Part shown: piece by piece, positions 9,392-16,473 of the stretch
Layout of the letters: each line of letters starts with the position of its first letter
How positions within the stretch are numbered: the stretch's first letter is position 1
Origin: Tritrichomonas musculus
Taxonomy: Eukaryota; Parabasalia; Tritrichomonadida; Tritrichomonadidae
DNA length: 64,000 nt
Assembly (NCBI GenBank): GCA_039105265.1
Contig: JAPFFF010000017.1
Coordinates: 2,914,001 to 2,978,000, forward strand
Reading direction: 5' to 3'
The notes under the pieces: generated by a model
What the model saw: only the letters and a program-made list of their open reading frames with translations
Told to the model about the DNA's origin: nothing
Databases searched by the model: none
Translations under genes and position numbers: made by a program

Positions 9392-9400
9392 CTCAAATCA
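9392..9400. repeat. 9-bp direct repeat, left flank of HNH cassette
   Basis: CTCAAATCA here and again at 11437-11445 brackets the ORF339/HNH cassette. The same 9 bp occur once at 17840-17848, the matching integrase/capsid gap of fragment B, which has no cassette. This is the pattern of a target-site duplication. Confidence 0.7.
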
Positions 9401-9427
9401 CTCGCTATGCGAGGGCCAACAAAGTTG
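9401..9427. repeat. double-hairpin element, type I (left cassette end)
   Basis: Read on the plus strand: stem CTCGC, loop TAT, stem GCGAG, spacer GGC, stem CAAC, loop AAA, stem GTTG; 27 nt in all. Inverted relative to the copy at the other cassette end. Mirror copy at 25694-25720. Confidence 0.75.
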
Positions 9428-9433
9428 TCATCT

Positions 9434-9470
9434 AAAGGTGAACGGGTGAATTTTCACCTTTGAACTCACC
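9434..9470. repeat. GGTGAA/TTCACC cluster beside ORF339
   Basis: AAAGGTGAA and TTCACCTTT form an inverted pair, with further GGTGAA and CTCACC copies. A similar cluster lies at about 10529-10566 on the other side of ORF339. Could be binding sites for a cassette protein, or hairpins; both are guesses. Confidence 0.5.
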
Positions 9471-9476
9471 TCCCAT

Positions 9477-10496
9477 TTATTTTCTATTTACATACATGGT
9501 TCTATGTACATTTGATATAGTGAACAACCCTGTTTCTTCAATTTTTCTTTTCAATTCATCGAATGTTAAATTGATTCTGAAAGAAGATTTATACTTTGAT
9601 TGGACATCTTTTAACAGGAATCTATCTATCGAAGGGTAATTTTTGAGTAAGAAATCTTTCATATCATATCTGTTTTCATCAGGCATTTCCATGTATTGTT
9701 TCTCAATTTCTTGCTGCTCTCTTTGCTCTTCTCTCATCCTCTCTATTTGAAATAGACTGTAATTGTATTTTCGTCTTGCTGCATCACATTTTGAGCATGA
9801 TTTATTGGTTTGTGCATTATTATTGGCAATCATACCGTTAAGTCGTATGATATTTTCAGAGGCTTCTTTGACACTACATTTATCAATAAATCCAAACGAA
9901 AAGTCATCGGGGTCATCACATAGTAATGCATCTGTTGGATAAACGTTATATGGTTGTCCAAATTTATCTTTCCTAATGATACTTAGGGCGGTCATGAGAG
10001 CGAAAGAGATGAACGATTGATAGTGGAGGTACTCATCTGAATTGTATATATCGACTATATTACTGTATATTTTATCACACTTTTCGTTCATTGAATTGTG
10101 ATTACAGTGATATCCAATCATATCATAATTTACCTTCCGAATGAATTTTTTGATTTCTGCTGAATCGGTTTTCAATTCTTCGATTTGTTCAAAAATGGGT
10201 ACGTCTGGCTTTGTCTGTGTGATGTCATTTAGTTTTGGCAGGGAATGAAATATTGTAAAAATGTCACGTATGAGATTTGTATTTGTTTCAACATTTAGCT
10301 TGTATTTGATGGGGTCGTAATTATCATTCAGCAAATCATTTTTCAATTCCATCTTCTTTTCCTCAAAGCTCATAGAATAGAATTCAGACACTTCTTTTGA
10401 AAAACTACATTTAGTAAAATTGTCTTGGGCAAGAGTCATTGCAGTAATGCTGGTTTGACTCTGTGGGTGATTTGTTGTTGCTGGAGCGAGGGACAT
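9477..10496 (-). CDS. cassette ORF339, unknown protein
   Basis: 339 residues, found only inside the two cassette copies. Contains a CSKCDAARRKY pair of cysteines (about residue 235), a charged helical stretch (ERMREEQREQQEIEKQY), and a C-terminal segment of about 60 residues (FLLKDVQSKYKSSFRINLTF, then DELKRKIEETGLF) that resembles a winged helix. No HUH, DDE, tyrosine or serine recombinase motif was found by eye. Flanked on both sides by GGTGAA clusters. A DNA-binding partner of the HNH protein is plausible. Confidence 0.5.
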   Translation of the reverse strand: MSLAPATTNHPQSQTSITAMTLAQDNFTKCSFSKEVSEFYSMSFEEKKMELKNDLLNDNYDPIKYKLNVETNTNLIRDIFTIFHSLPKLNDITQTKPDVPIFEQIEELKTDSAEIKKFIRKVNYDMIGYHCNHNSMNEKCDKIYSNIVDIYNSDEYLHYQSFISFALMTALSIIRKDKFGQPYNVYPTDALLCDDPDDFSFGFIDKCSVKEASENIIRLNGMIANNNAQTNKSCSKCDAARRKYNYSLFQIERMREEQREQQEIEKQYMEMPDENRYDMKDFLLKNYPSIDRFLLKDVQSKYKSSFRINLTFDELKRKIEETGLFTISNVHRTMYVNRK

Positions 10497-10643
10497 TTGG
10501 TCTAAAAATAAAAAATGATAAAAAAATGAAAAGGTGAAGATGAAGGTGAAAACTCACCTGTTCACCTACAGACGAAAAAAGATGACAAATCGAACAAAAA
10601 AAAATACTCTAAAGCTTATTGGCTCATACTATTAAAGTATTCT

Positions 10644-11324
10644 TCAATCAAATGTATATTGGTGTTTGAATCTATTTATATAAAGTGCAACTGTATTACC
10701 GTTAATATCTATCATTGAAACAGATTTAAGTCCACCTCGCATGGTTTTAATATAAAGTATTCTATATATTGTTTCATTAATTCTTCCATAAAAGATATCT
10801 TCATTGTTTTCATCATCGTGATAATAATAATATTTTTCATCTTCAAATTCATGGTGTTCAGTTCTTGTATCATAAAATAACACTTTAATCGCTTCTTTTG
10901 GTAAATCATCAATAAACTCATATTGAACTCCTCGAGAGGATGACCGATTAAACTGATTTTGGGAAGCTGTGCACCATCTGAGATTCTCTAAATGATAATC
11001 AGTTGTGTTATGGTTAATATGGTCAACATATGGAAGATTATTAGGATTATCAAGAAATTGTTTTGCAATAAGAATATGTTTTGAATAATGTACTGTATTT
11101 AAGCATACAGCTGGATAACCTCTAGAATTACGAAGAGATTCAGATATAATATATTTATCTCTTACTCTTCGAATTGTAAATGGAAATTCTTTTAATATCT
11201 CATAATCATCGTGTTCTTTAAGTGGTTCCCATCGTGTATCATTGTTTTCTGGTCCCTCGGAATTCCGAGGTACTGTATTTTCATTTTGTTCAACATGATT
11301 ATCAGCTTGCGTAGTGCTGGTCAT
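10644..11324 (-). CDS. HNH endonuclease with NUMOD4-like N-terminus (cassette)
   Basis: 226 residues. An N-terminal block (WEPLKEHDDYEILKEFPF) resembles the NUMOD4 motif of homing endonucleases. The HNH_3-type core reads YVDHINHNTTDYHLENLRWC followed by SQNQFNRS (residues about 100-128). The C-terminal Tyr/His-rich region (KYYYYHDDENNEDIF) is shared with the HNH of D (41987-42625). Such enzymes nick or cut DNA at specific sites and promote spread of the DNA that carries them. Its place between double hairpins and a 9-bp repeat fits a homing-like cassette. Confidence 0.8.
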   Translation of the reverse strand: MTSTTQADNHVEQNENTVPRNSEGPENNDTRWEPLKEHDDYEILKEFPFTIRRVRDKYIISESLRNSRGYPAVCLNTVHYSKHILIAKQFLDNPNNLPYVDHINHNTTDYHLENLRWCTASQNQFNRSSSRGVQYEFIDDLPKEAIKVLFYDTRTEHHEFEDEKYYYYHDDENNEDIFYGRINETIYRILYIKTMRGGLKSVSMIDINGNTVALYINRFKHQYTFD

Positions 11325-11393
11325 TTTGAATTAAAATTAAAAAAATATTTTAAAAATAAATTTGCAAAAAAATATGGGTCACAGCAAAATTGA

Positions 11394-11420
11394 CAACTTT
11401 GTTGGCCCAGGCTTTGCCTG
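11394..11420. repeat. double-hairpin element, type I (right cassette end)
   Basis: Stem CAAC, loop TTT, stem GTTG, spacer GCC, stem CAGGC, loop TTT, stem GCCTG; 27 nt. Inverted with respect to the left end; the 4-bp stem is the same and the 5-bp stem differs but still pairs. Mirror copy at 23701-23727. Confidence 0.75.
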
Positions 11421-11436
11421 TGCTGCTACCGGTTTT

Positions 11437-11445
11437 CTCAAATCA
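11437..11445. repeat. 9-bp direct repeat, right flank of HNH cassette
   Basis: CTCAAATCA, partner of 9392-9400; see that entry. Confidence 0.7.
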
Positions 11446-11447
11446 AT

Positions 11448-13484
11448 TTACTCATTAACTTGACTGCCAGCTGGTGTTTCATCATCAACATATTCTAATC
11501 CATTAAGTGAAAGTTTAAAGTATGTATCTCTTGTGAGCCATAATTGAGTTGGGGGTGGATGTACTGTACCTTCTTCGTTAACATTATAGTAAGTATCATT
11601 TGGACCTGTATATATTGGTTGACCATTAACCTGAACTTGAATATTTCCAAATCCACCATCCAATCCATCGTAGCAATATCCTGCTGAAGCACGTTCTGTT
11701 TGAATATTGAAAACAAAGCTAGAAGCATCACTTAAAGTATTTCTATAACGAACTCCATTTGCGTCATTCTTTGGCATTGTCATACTATCTTCAAATTCTT
11801 TTGTGCATTGTAATGTGATTCCATCAAGGTCTCCAGCAGTTAATTGATTTTCAAAGAATCTTGCACCAATTGTGCTAACATTTTCATCTGGGAAGTTCTT
11901 ACCACCAATATTGAGATAACAATTTTGATATACTGGATTTTCGAAAACAGTGAGGTCATTATGATGTTTTGGAAACATAATTGACATTGTAGTAACATTA
12001 ATTAATGGGATATTTAAAGTAGATTTGATACCATTTGCTGCAGGAGCAATTGGGAATGAATGGTAATCAACTTTTTGGGATGGAATTATAATTCCTTCAC
12101 GAAGAATATTTTCAATACCTCTGCGAGTAGATTCACAGACACCATATCCTTGCATATTTGATTTACATAATGTGATTGTCATTCTGTTTACAGTTAATGT
12201 AGCTTTCTGTGATGAATATGTTTCGTTGTGAAGTTGTGATTTAGCATCATGAATTGCTTGAAGAGTCTGTTTAGCAGAAACAATTGGTGTTTTAACAATT
12301 TGCCAAGCATAATATCTTCCATTCTTGTCAGCATGATTTAATGGTGGTAATGTTACAGCAGGATTATGAACACATATTTCTTCATCAGTTGCACCTGGTT
12401 GTAATCCAAATTCTTCAAATTCTTCCTTTGTGTAACTGAAATTGAATTCCAAATCTGTAAGAATATCAGTGTAACCAGTACTTCCATCATCATTATCCCA
12501 TTGTTCACCAATTCGATATTGAATCTTATACTTGATAGGTGTTGGAGTTGGTTCAGGAGATGGAGACGGTGATGGGTCGGGTGTTGGAGATGGGTCAGGT
12601 GTTGGAGATGGGTCTGGAGATGGAGCACCAGGACCTGGAATTATAGCTTCATTACCAATTTGTGTAAATTGATGTTTCAAGTGACCGCGGGCCTTTATTT
12701 CTTTCAATCTTTCTAATTCTGCAGATGAGATACTATCATTATCTTCTAGATAAGCTTTTGTTTCAGCAACAGTATAAGGGTCTATAGCGGCCCAAACTAA
12801 TCCTGCGGGTGATACTTGGAAACGAATTGATAAATCACCTATGATACCATTAGGGAATAAATCGAATGCTTGTAATGCAAGTAAATCATCGAATGGTACG
12901 TTTAAATCAAATTCAACTTGGGATTTACCATTAGATTTGAATGAATTGAGGTTAACATAAGCACCAGCAACAGTCTGTGAATAATTTGAAACGTTTTCCC
13001 AAAGTGAATGTACAAAACGCCTACGTTTCTTCTCAGTCTCTGGTTTAACAGTGGAATACAAAAACCCTTCACGAATACATTCATTTTGCTGGTATCCAAC
13101 GTTTACATTATTATGGAGAATCTCCAAACGGTCAAACAATTGATTGGAAGATTTGAGCCCGACAAATAATTTGTAGAAGTTATTTGGGTCATCAATTTGT
13201 TGTAATTTTGCTAAATCAGTATTGAGTTGTAAATCTAGTTTGATGTGAAAGGTGAGGAATCCTTTATCAACATCAGAAATGAAGTGGTCAGGATGTGTTA
13301 AACTGATTTGGGAATATTGTCCTTGATGAAATGGTGCGGGTTGGTCATGACAATCAACTGTTCTGAATGAAAATGAGCGTGTACCATCATTAGTGTTAAT
13401 CATTTCACGCATCTTATTAAAAGTGTCAAGTACATTCCCAGCTTCGATTTTGTAATTATGTGCTCTTTCGTTGCGATACAACAT
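11448..13484 (-). CDS. probable major capsid protein, element A
   Basis: 678 residues. The longest and most conserved virion-type protein in every element, with N-terminal motif MLYRNERAHN, FSFRTVDCHDQPAPFHQGQY, FDLFPNGIIGDLSIRFQVSP and a C-terminal half holding GARFFENQLTAGDL and YDGLDGGFGNIQVQVNGQPI. Size, position and beta-rich pattern fit the double-jelly-roll capsid protein of Mavericks, though no structure comparison could be run. A Pro/Ser/Thr/Asp linker (residues about 286-315) introduces an extra domain that varies between copies. Divergent from the pVI-like gene with a 51-bp shared upstream region; TCATAA abuts its ATG. Amino-acid sequence identical to the copy in C. Confidence 0.7.
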   Translation of the reverse strand: MLYRNERAHNYKIEAGNVLDTFNKMREMINTNDGTRSFSFRTVDCHDQPAPFHQGQYSQISLTHPDHFISDVDKGFLTFHIKLDLQLNTDLAKLQQIDDPNNFYKLFVGLKSSNQLFDRLEILHNNVNVGYQQNECIREGFLYSTVKPETEKKRRRFVHSLWENVSNYSQTVAGAYVNLNSFKSNGKSQVEFDLNVPFDDLLALQAFDLFPNGIIGDLSIRFQVSPAGLVWAAIDPYTVAETKAYLEDNDSISSAELERLKEIKARGHLKHQFTQIGNEAIIPGPGAPSPDPSPTPDPSPTPDPSPSPSPEPTPTPIKYKIQYRIGEQWDNDDGSTGYTDILTDLEFNFSYTKEEFEEFGLQPGATDEEICVHNPAVTLPPLNHADKNGRYYAWQIVKTPIVSAKQTLQAIHDAKSQLHNETYSSQKATLTVNRMTITLCKSNMQGYGVCESTRRGIENILREGIIIPSQKVDYHSFPIAPAANGIKSTLNIPLINVTTMSIMFPKHHNDLTVFENPVYQNCYLNIGGKNFPDENVSTIGARFFENQLTAGDLDGITLQCTKEFEDSMTMPKNDANGVRYRNTLSDASSFVFNIQTERASAGYCYDGLDGGFGNIQVQVNGQPIYTGPNDTYYNVNEEGTVHPPPTQLWLTRDTYFKLSLNGLEYVDDETPAGSQVNE

Positions 13485-13535
13485 TTATGATACAAAAAAA
13501 GTACTTATTACAGGACTTTTTTCATTATAAAAACA
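13485..13535. promoter_or_regulatory. divergent promoter of capsid and pVI-like genes (A)
   Basis: On the capsid strand the start codon is immediately preceded by TCATAA; on the other strand TCATTATA at 13522 lies 12 nt from the pVI-like ATG. Both match the trichomonad initiator TCA-pyrimidine-A/T. TCATAA also abuts the capsid ATGs of C, D and E and the PolB ATG. Implies very short 5-prime leaders. Confidence 0.45.
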
Positions 13536-13790
13536 ATGGGTATCGGAATCTTCAAGAAAATGAAAAATGCTTTTAAATCAGTTGGCAATACAATTAAGAA
13601 TGTTGCAACTAAAGTCGGTAAAGCGCTTCCTAAAGTTGTTGAAATTGGTAAAAGAGTTACCAGTGCGGTAAAGCCTGTTTTAGGTGATATACCTCTTATT
13701 GGAGACACTATAAGAGCAATTGACACAGGGTTAAATGTTGTCGATAGAGGAATGAGAATTGGTAAGAGCTTGATAAATGAAGTAGAATAA
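13536..13790 (+). CDS. amphipathic pVI-like capsid-associated peptide (84 aa), element A
   Basis: Starts MGIGIFKKMKNAFKSVGN, an amphipathic basic helix, followed by a Gly/Pro/Ile-rich hinge (GDIPLIGDTIRAIDTGLNVV) and a second helix. This shape resembles membrane-active internal capsid proteins such as adenovirus pVI; no sequence proof. Present in every element, always divergent from the capsid gene. One residue differs from the copy in C. Confidence 0.5.
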   Translation: MGIGIFKKMKNAFKSVGNTIKNVATKVGKALPKVVEIGKRVTSAVKPVLGDIPLIGDTIRAIDTGLNVVDRGMRIGKSLINEVE

Positions 13791-13817
13791 AAACAAAATA
13801 ATTTTTTTTGAAAATAA

Positions 13818-14264
13818 ATGGAATTGGAAGTAATTAACGAAATAACTGAAGAAACAAAAAACTTCAAATCCATCGAAGAATTTAATTTGTTCTACCAGAA
13901 GCACAAGGACGAAATGAATGGACGCACCACACAGTACCTCAATAGAGTATATAAGATTATTACCCCTGATGGTGTTGAATATAGAATAACAAAAAAGAAT
14001 TGTTCGAAAGAAGGAAATAAGAGAGTTGGGGGTGATATATTTCTAAAAAAAGTGTTTAAAAAGGGAGACCTAAAAGAGTTAGAACAAGATGTTATCAGAG
14101 CTGATATTGAAAGTGTAAAGGATGAGATTAAGCAGATGATATCGCGCATTCATGCGAATGAGCTTCTAGTGAATCGTATTGAGCAATCAGAGAAAAAAAT
14201 AATAGAACTAACATCAACTGTGAATCAGATAGCTAAATATATTAATACTATGAATAATATGTAG
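13818..14264 (+). CDS. conserved small protein with coiled coil (148 aa), element A
   Basis: N-terminal motif FKSIEEFNLFYQKHKDEMNG and YLNRVYKIITPDGVEYRITK form a compact domain; the C-terminal 60 residues have a heptad pattern typical of a coiled coil. Homologues of 158 aa occupy the same place in D and E. Function unknown; likely virion or assembly protein by neighbourhood. Confidence 0.55.
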   Translation: MELEVINEITEETKNFKSIEEFNLFYQKHKDEMNGRTTQYLNRVYKIITPDGVEYRITKKNCSKEGNKRVGGDIFLKKVFKKGDLKELEQDVIRADIESVKDEIKQMISRIHANELLVNRIEQSEKKIIELTSTVNQIAKYINTMNNM

Positions 14265-14265
14265 C

Positions 14266-14499
14266 TTAAATCTTACTATTAATTGGGACCACTGAATGGT
14301 TTAAAGAATATGTATGATAGTTGAGTTTTTTTGTAGTTATTGGAGGCTTTTCATGGTTTATAGTTCCCTTCAAATCTCTCTTCTTGATTATAGGTGCAGA
14401 ATTGATTCTAGTACGCTCTTTTTGCATTTCCAATTGAAGTCTGTCGTAGAAATTCATTCTTTTATCATCTCTTATCGTGCGTCTCTGTTGAAAAGACAT
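14266..14499 (-). CDS. small basic conserved protein (77 aa), element A
   Basis: Basic, low-complexity protein with motifs DRLQLEMQKERTRINSAP and LNHSVV conserved in D and E. It is convergent with the 148-aa gene (one base apart) and divergent from the next gene with 16 bp between ATGs. In D and E the convergent pair overlaps by 42 bp. Function unknown. Confidence 0.5.
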   Translation of the reverse strand: MSFQQRRTIRDDKRMNFYDRLQLEMQKERTRINSAPIIKKRDLKGTINHEKPPITTKKLNYHTYSLNHSVVPINSKI

Positions 14500-14515
14500 T
14501 TTTGTATTGAAATAA

Positions 14516-14746
14516 ATGACTGAATTAAGTGATTATAAGAGGGAAATTCCTGAACTTAAAAGAATCAAACGAGCGCTGAAAGAGAAATGCTACGACTATA
14601 AACAGCATCTCAATAACGTAAAATCAGGTATGCTTGGCTCAAATGGATTAGCAGTAAGAGAATCGTTAATTGAAGATATTGAATCTTTAAAAGAGAAAGT
14701 TCGCAAACTCGAAAAAGAATTTGATAGATTAACCAATAAAGAGTAA
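14516..14746 (+). CDS. small coiled-coil protein (76 aa), element A
   Basis: Almost wholly helical: YKREIPELKRIKRALKEKCY, then SGMLGSNGLAVRESLIEDI and a heptad-rich tail. Highly conserved in C, D and E. Unknown function. Confidence 0.55.
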   Translation: MTELSDYKREIPELKRIKRALKEKCYDYKQHLNNVKSGMLGSNGLAVRESLIEDIESLKEKVRKLEKEFDRLTNKE

Positions 14747-14773
14747 GATGTATAGAGATTTTTTTGCACTGAA

Positions 14774-15346
14774 ATGTCTTTGAATAAAGCAAGAATATTG
14801 AGCTCAGAAAACGATGCAAGTGTAAAACAGAGTCAAGAAACAAATATAGAAATCAAATTAGCTCCTCAAAGAGGAAGTGCAGTAGCATATCCACAAATAC
14901 CGCAACCACAAAATGTAAATTTTACTATACCACAGACCCCACAGGAGGGGTTTGCTTCTCAATACATACCTCCAACCGACAATCTTACCCAAGACCGAGG
15001 AATTGCAGATTTAGGAAATGAGTTGGATACACTTGAAAAGAAAAACAAATTTTTGGAGTTGCTTGTTGGGATGTATGAGAATAACCCATTAAAGGTAAAC
15101 TCTTATGTGGTATGTAAATCGACATTATTAATGGATATGATAAAGCTGTTGACAGATTGTGATAAAGTTGATTTGGTTATTGAAGATGAAGAACCTGGTT
15201 GTTGTGTTGCTAGTGTTGCAAAACTGATAAAGATTGATAAGATATTAATCACTAAAGATGGTAAATCCGAAGAACTAAAATACTGCTACAATCATGTCTA
15301 TACAGAGTTTGTCAAATATGCAATATCACTCAAATATTGTTGCTAA
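14774..15346 (+). CDS. conserved protein with Pro/Gln linker (190 aa), element A
   Basis: N-terminal motif KARILSSENDASVKQ, a Pro/Gln linker with NFTIPQ, then DLGNELDTLEKKNKFLELL and a cysteine-containing C-terminal domain. The 191-aa protein of D (36021-36596) matches throughout. Lies upstream of the membrane peptide and ATPase in both elements, so it may belong to the packaging module. Function unknown. Confidence 0.55.
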   Translation: MSLNKARILSSENDASVKQSQETNIEIKLAPQRGSAVAYPQIPQPQNVNFTIPQTPQEGFASQYIPPTDNLTQDRGIADLGNELDTLEKKNKFLELLVGMYENNPLKVNSYVVCKSTLLMDMIKLLTDCDKVDLVIEDEEPGCCVASVAKLIKIDKILITKDGKSEELKYCYNHVYTEFVKYAISLKYCC

Positions 15347-15404
15347 TTACTTTTTCTTAATAAGAAATGACTTACTTTTAGTAAGGCTTTTTTTCGAAGG
15401 AAAA

Positions 15405-15536
15405 ATGTTTTGTGAGATACTTTTATGTATGATTCTAGCTGTTAATGTTATGGAGTTATTTGTAATAATATCGGCATTGAAACCTGATGAACCACCTGAA
15501 TTAAGTGAAGAGATGCGACAGAAACTTTATTGCTAA
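15405..15536 (+). CDS. 43-aa membrane peptide upstream of ATPase, element A
   Basis: Reads MFCEILLCMILAVNVMELF and then a short acidic tail ending ELSEEMRQKLYC. One transmembrane segment at the N-terminus. The start at 15405 is preferred over an upstream one because the homologue in D (35879-36010) is also exactly 43 residues with the same ELSEE tail. Ends 3 bp before the ATPase ATG. Function unknown; perhaps a membrane or capsid anchor. Confidence 0.6.
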   Translation: MFCEILLCMILAVNVMELFVIISALKPDEPPELSEEMRQKLYC

Positions 15537-15539
15537 GAA

Positions 15540-16445
15540 ATGCTTAAACCTACAAAGTTTGATTATTCGACAGTGTTTTTTTCAGATTCTAGTGATTCAG
15601 AAGAGCTATTTGCTGAACCTCAGGTAAAACCCTTTTTTAACATCGACATTGAGATGAGTAAAGCGTATAAAAAAAATGAATCCAAGATATTGAGTGAATC
15701 TATTAGACCAATTGCTAATGGTATCTACGCAAATTATAATTCATTAAACATCATTGTTGGAGCTCAAGGAAAGGGTAAATCTCATATTGTATTGCGTGAT
15801 ATTATTCAAATATCAAGAATCCCTGGTGCTGCTCATTTAATTGTTTATATTAGTAAGAATGGAGTTATAAATGATTCAACATTTGAGGCCCAGCGAGAAT
15901 TGATTAAACTTCCTGTGAAAGTCATATCTGATTCAAATGCTGAGAATTACTTAAAAGAACTTGATTTATGGAAAGAATTGTATGATAAATACGTTAATAA
16001 TACTCGATTAAATGACAGCTCTGCTGGCCCAAGCTTTGCTTGTGAAGAGAAGATAAATAAGATGCTCTCCTTTTTATGTATTTCACAGTTGAATTCAATA
16101 AAATCTCCTCTAAATACTATCATTTTATGTGAGGATTTCATTAAATCAAAGCTATTGAAATCAGCTTATTTTACCAATTATATCACTCAATTACGACACA
16201 AACATTCTATTGTCTATGTTAATGTTCAATTCTTTAAAGCAATACCGACGGATTACAAGAATAATTGCACATCTTTCTTCATATTTAATGGATTCTCACG
16301 ACAGAAAATGGGTTATATATATCAACAAGTTGTTATGCCAATTGAATTCGAAGATTTGTGGAGGAGATATTGTTGTATGAAAAATCATGATTTCATCTTG
16401 GTGAACACACGAGAAGGTAGTATAGAGTTTATTAGTTGTGTGTAA
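15540..16445 (+). CDS. genome-packaging ATPase (A32/FtsK-like), element A
   Basis: 301 residues. Walker A GAQGKGKS (about 74-81), Walker B IILCED (about 194-199), then QLRHKHSIVYVNVQFFKAIP and FFIFNGFSRQKMGYIYQQ, as in Maverick and NCLDV packaging ATPases that pump DNA into the capsid. A 27-nt double hairpin encodes part of a loop between the Walker motifs (SSAGPSFAC). Convergent with the 152-aa gene. In A it lies at the capsid end of the element, in D at the other end. Confidence 0.85.
   Translation: MLKPTKFDYSTVFFSDSSDSEELFAEPQVKPFFNIDIEMSKAYKKNESKILSESIRPIANGIYANYNSLNIIVGAQGKGKSHIVLRDIIQISRIPGAAHLIVYISKNGVINDSTFEAQRELIKLPVKVISDSNAENYLKELDLWKELYDKYVNNTRLNDSSAGPSFACEEKINKMLSFLCISQLNSIKSPLNTIILCEDFIKSKLLKSAYFTNYITQLRHKHSIVYVNVQFFKAIPTDYKNNCTSFFIFNGFSRQKMGYIYQQVVMPIEFEDLWRRYCCMKNHDFILVNTREGSIEFISCV
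16016..16042. repeat. double-hairpin element, type I (in ATPase gene)
   Basis: Stem CAGC, loop TCT, stem GCTG, spacer GCC, stem CAAGC, loop TTT, stem GCTTG; 27 nt, in frame. Falls in the ATPase loop where the D homologue has a type II double hairpin (35304-35332). Confidence 0.75.
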
Positions 16446-16473
16446 AAAAATATTGTGTTCAAAGTATATTTTT

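Larger units (their letters stand above)
9401..11436. mobile_element. putative mobile ORF339-HNH cassette (2,036 bp), element A
   Basis: The cassette lies between integrase and capsid genes, which are adjacent in B, D and E. It carries two minus-strand genes (339 aa unknown, 226 aa HNH). Both ends hold a type I double hairpin including the 18-bp perfect inverted repeat GGGCCAACAAAGTTGTCA (9413-9430 and, inverted, 11391-11408). A 9-bp direct repeat flanks it. No known transposase motif is seen in either gene. Identical copy at 23685-25720 in element C. Confidence 0.65.

Noticed and set aside
9477-10496. Transposase for the HNH cassette
   Set aside because: No DDE, HUH, tyrosine or serine recombinase motif found by eye.
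10644-11324. Group I intron carrying the HNH gene
   Set aside because: The cassette lies between genes and no intron core structure was seen.
12353-12628. Minus-strand 91-aa ORF and similar His/Leu-rich ORFs in capsid genes
   Set aside because: Alternate frame of the Pro-rich linker and following domain of the capsid gene.
15294-15536. 80-aa reading of the small gene before the ATPase
   Set aside because: It would overlap the 190-aa gene; the 43-aa reading matches the D homologue exactly in length.
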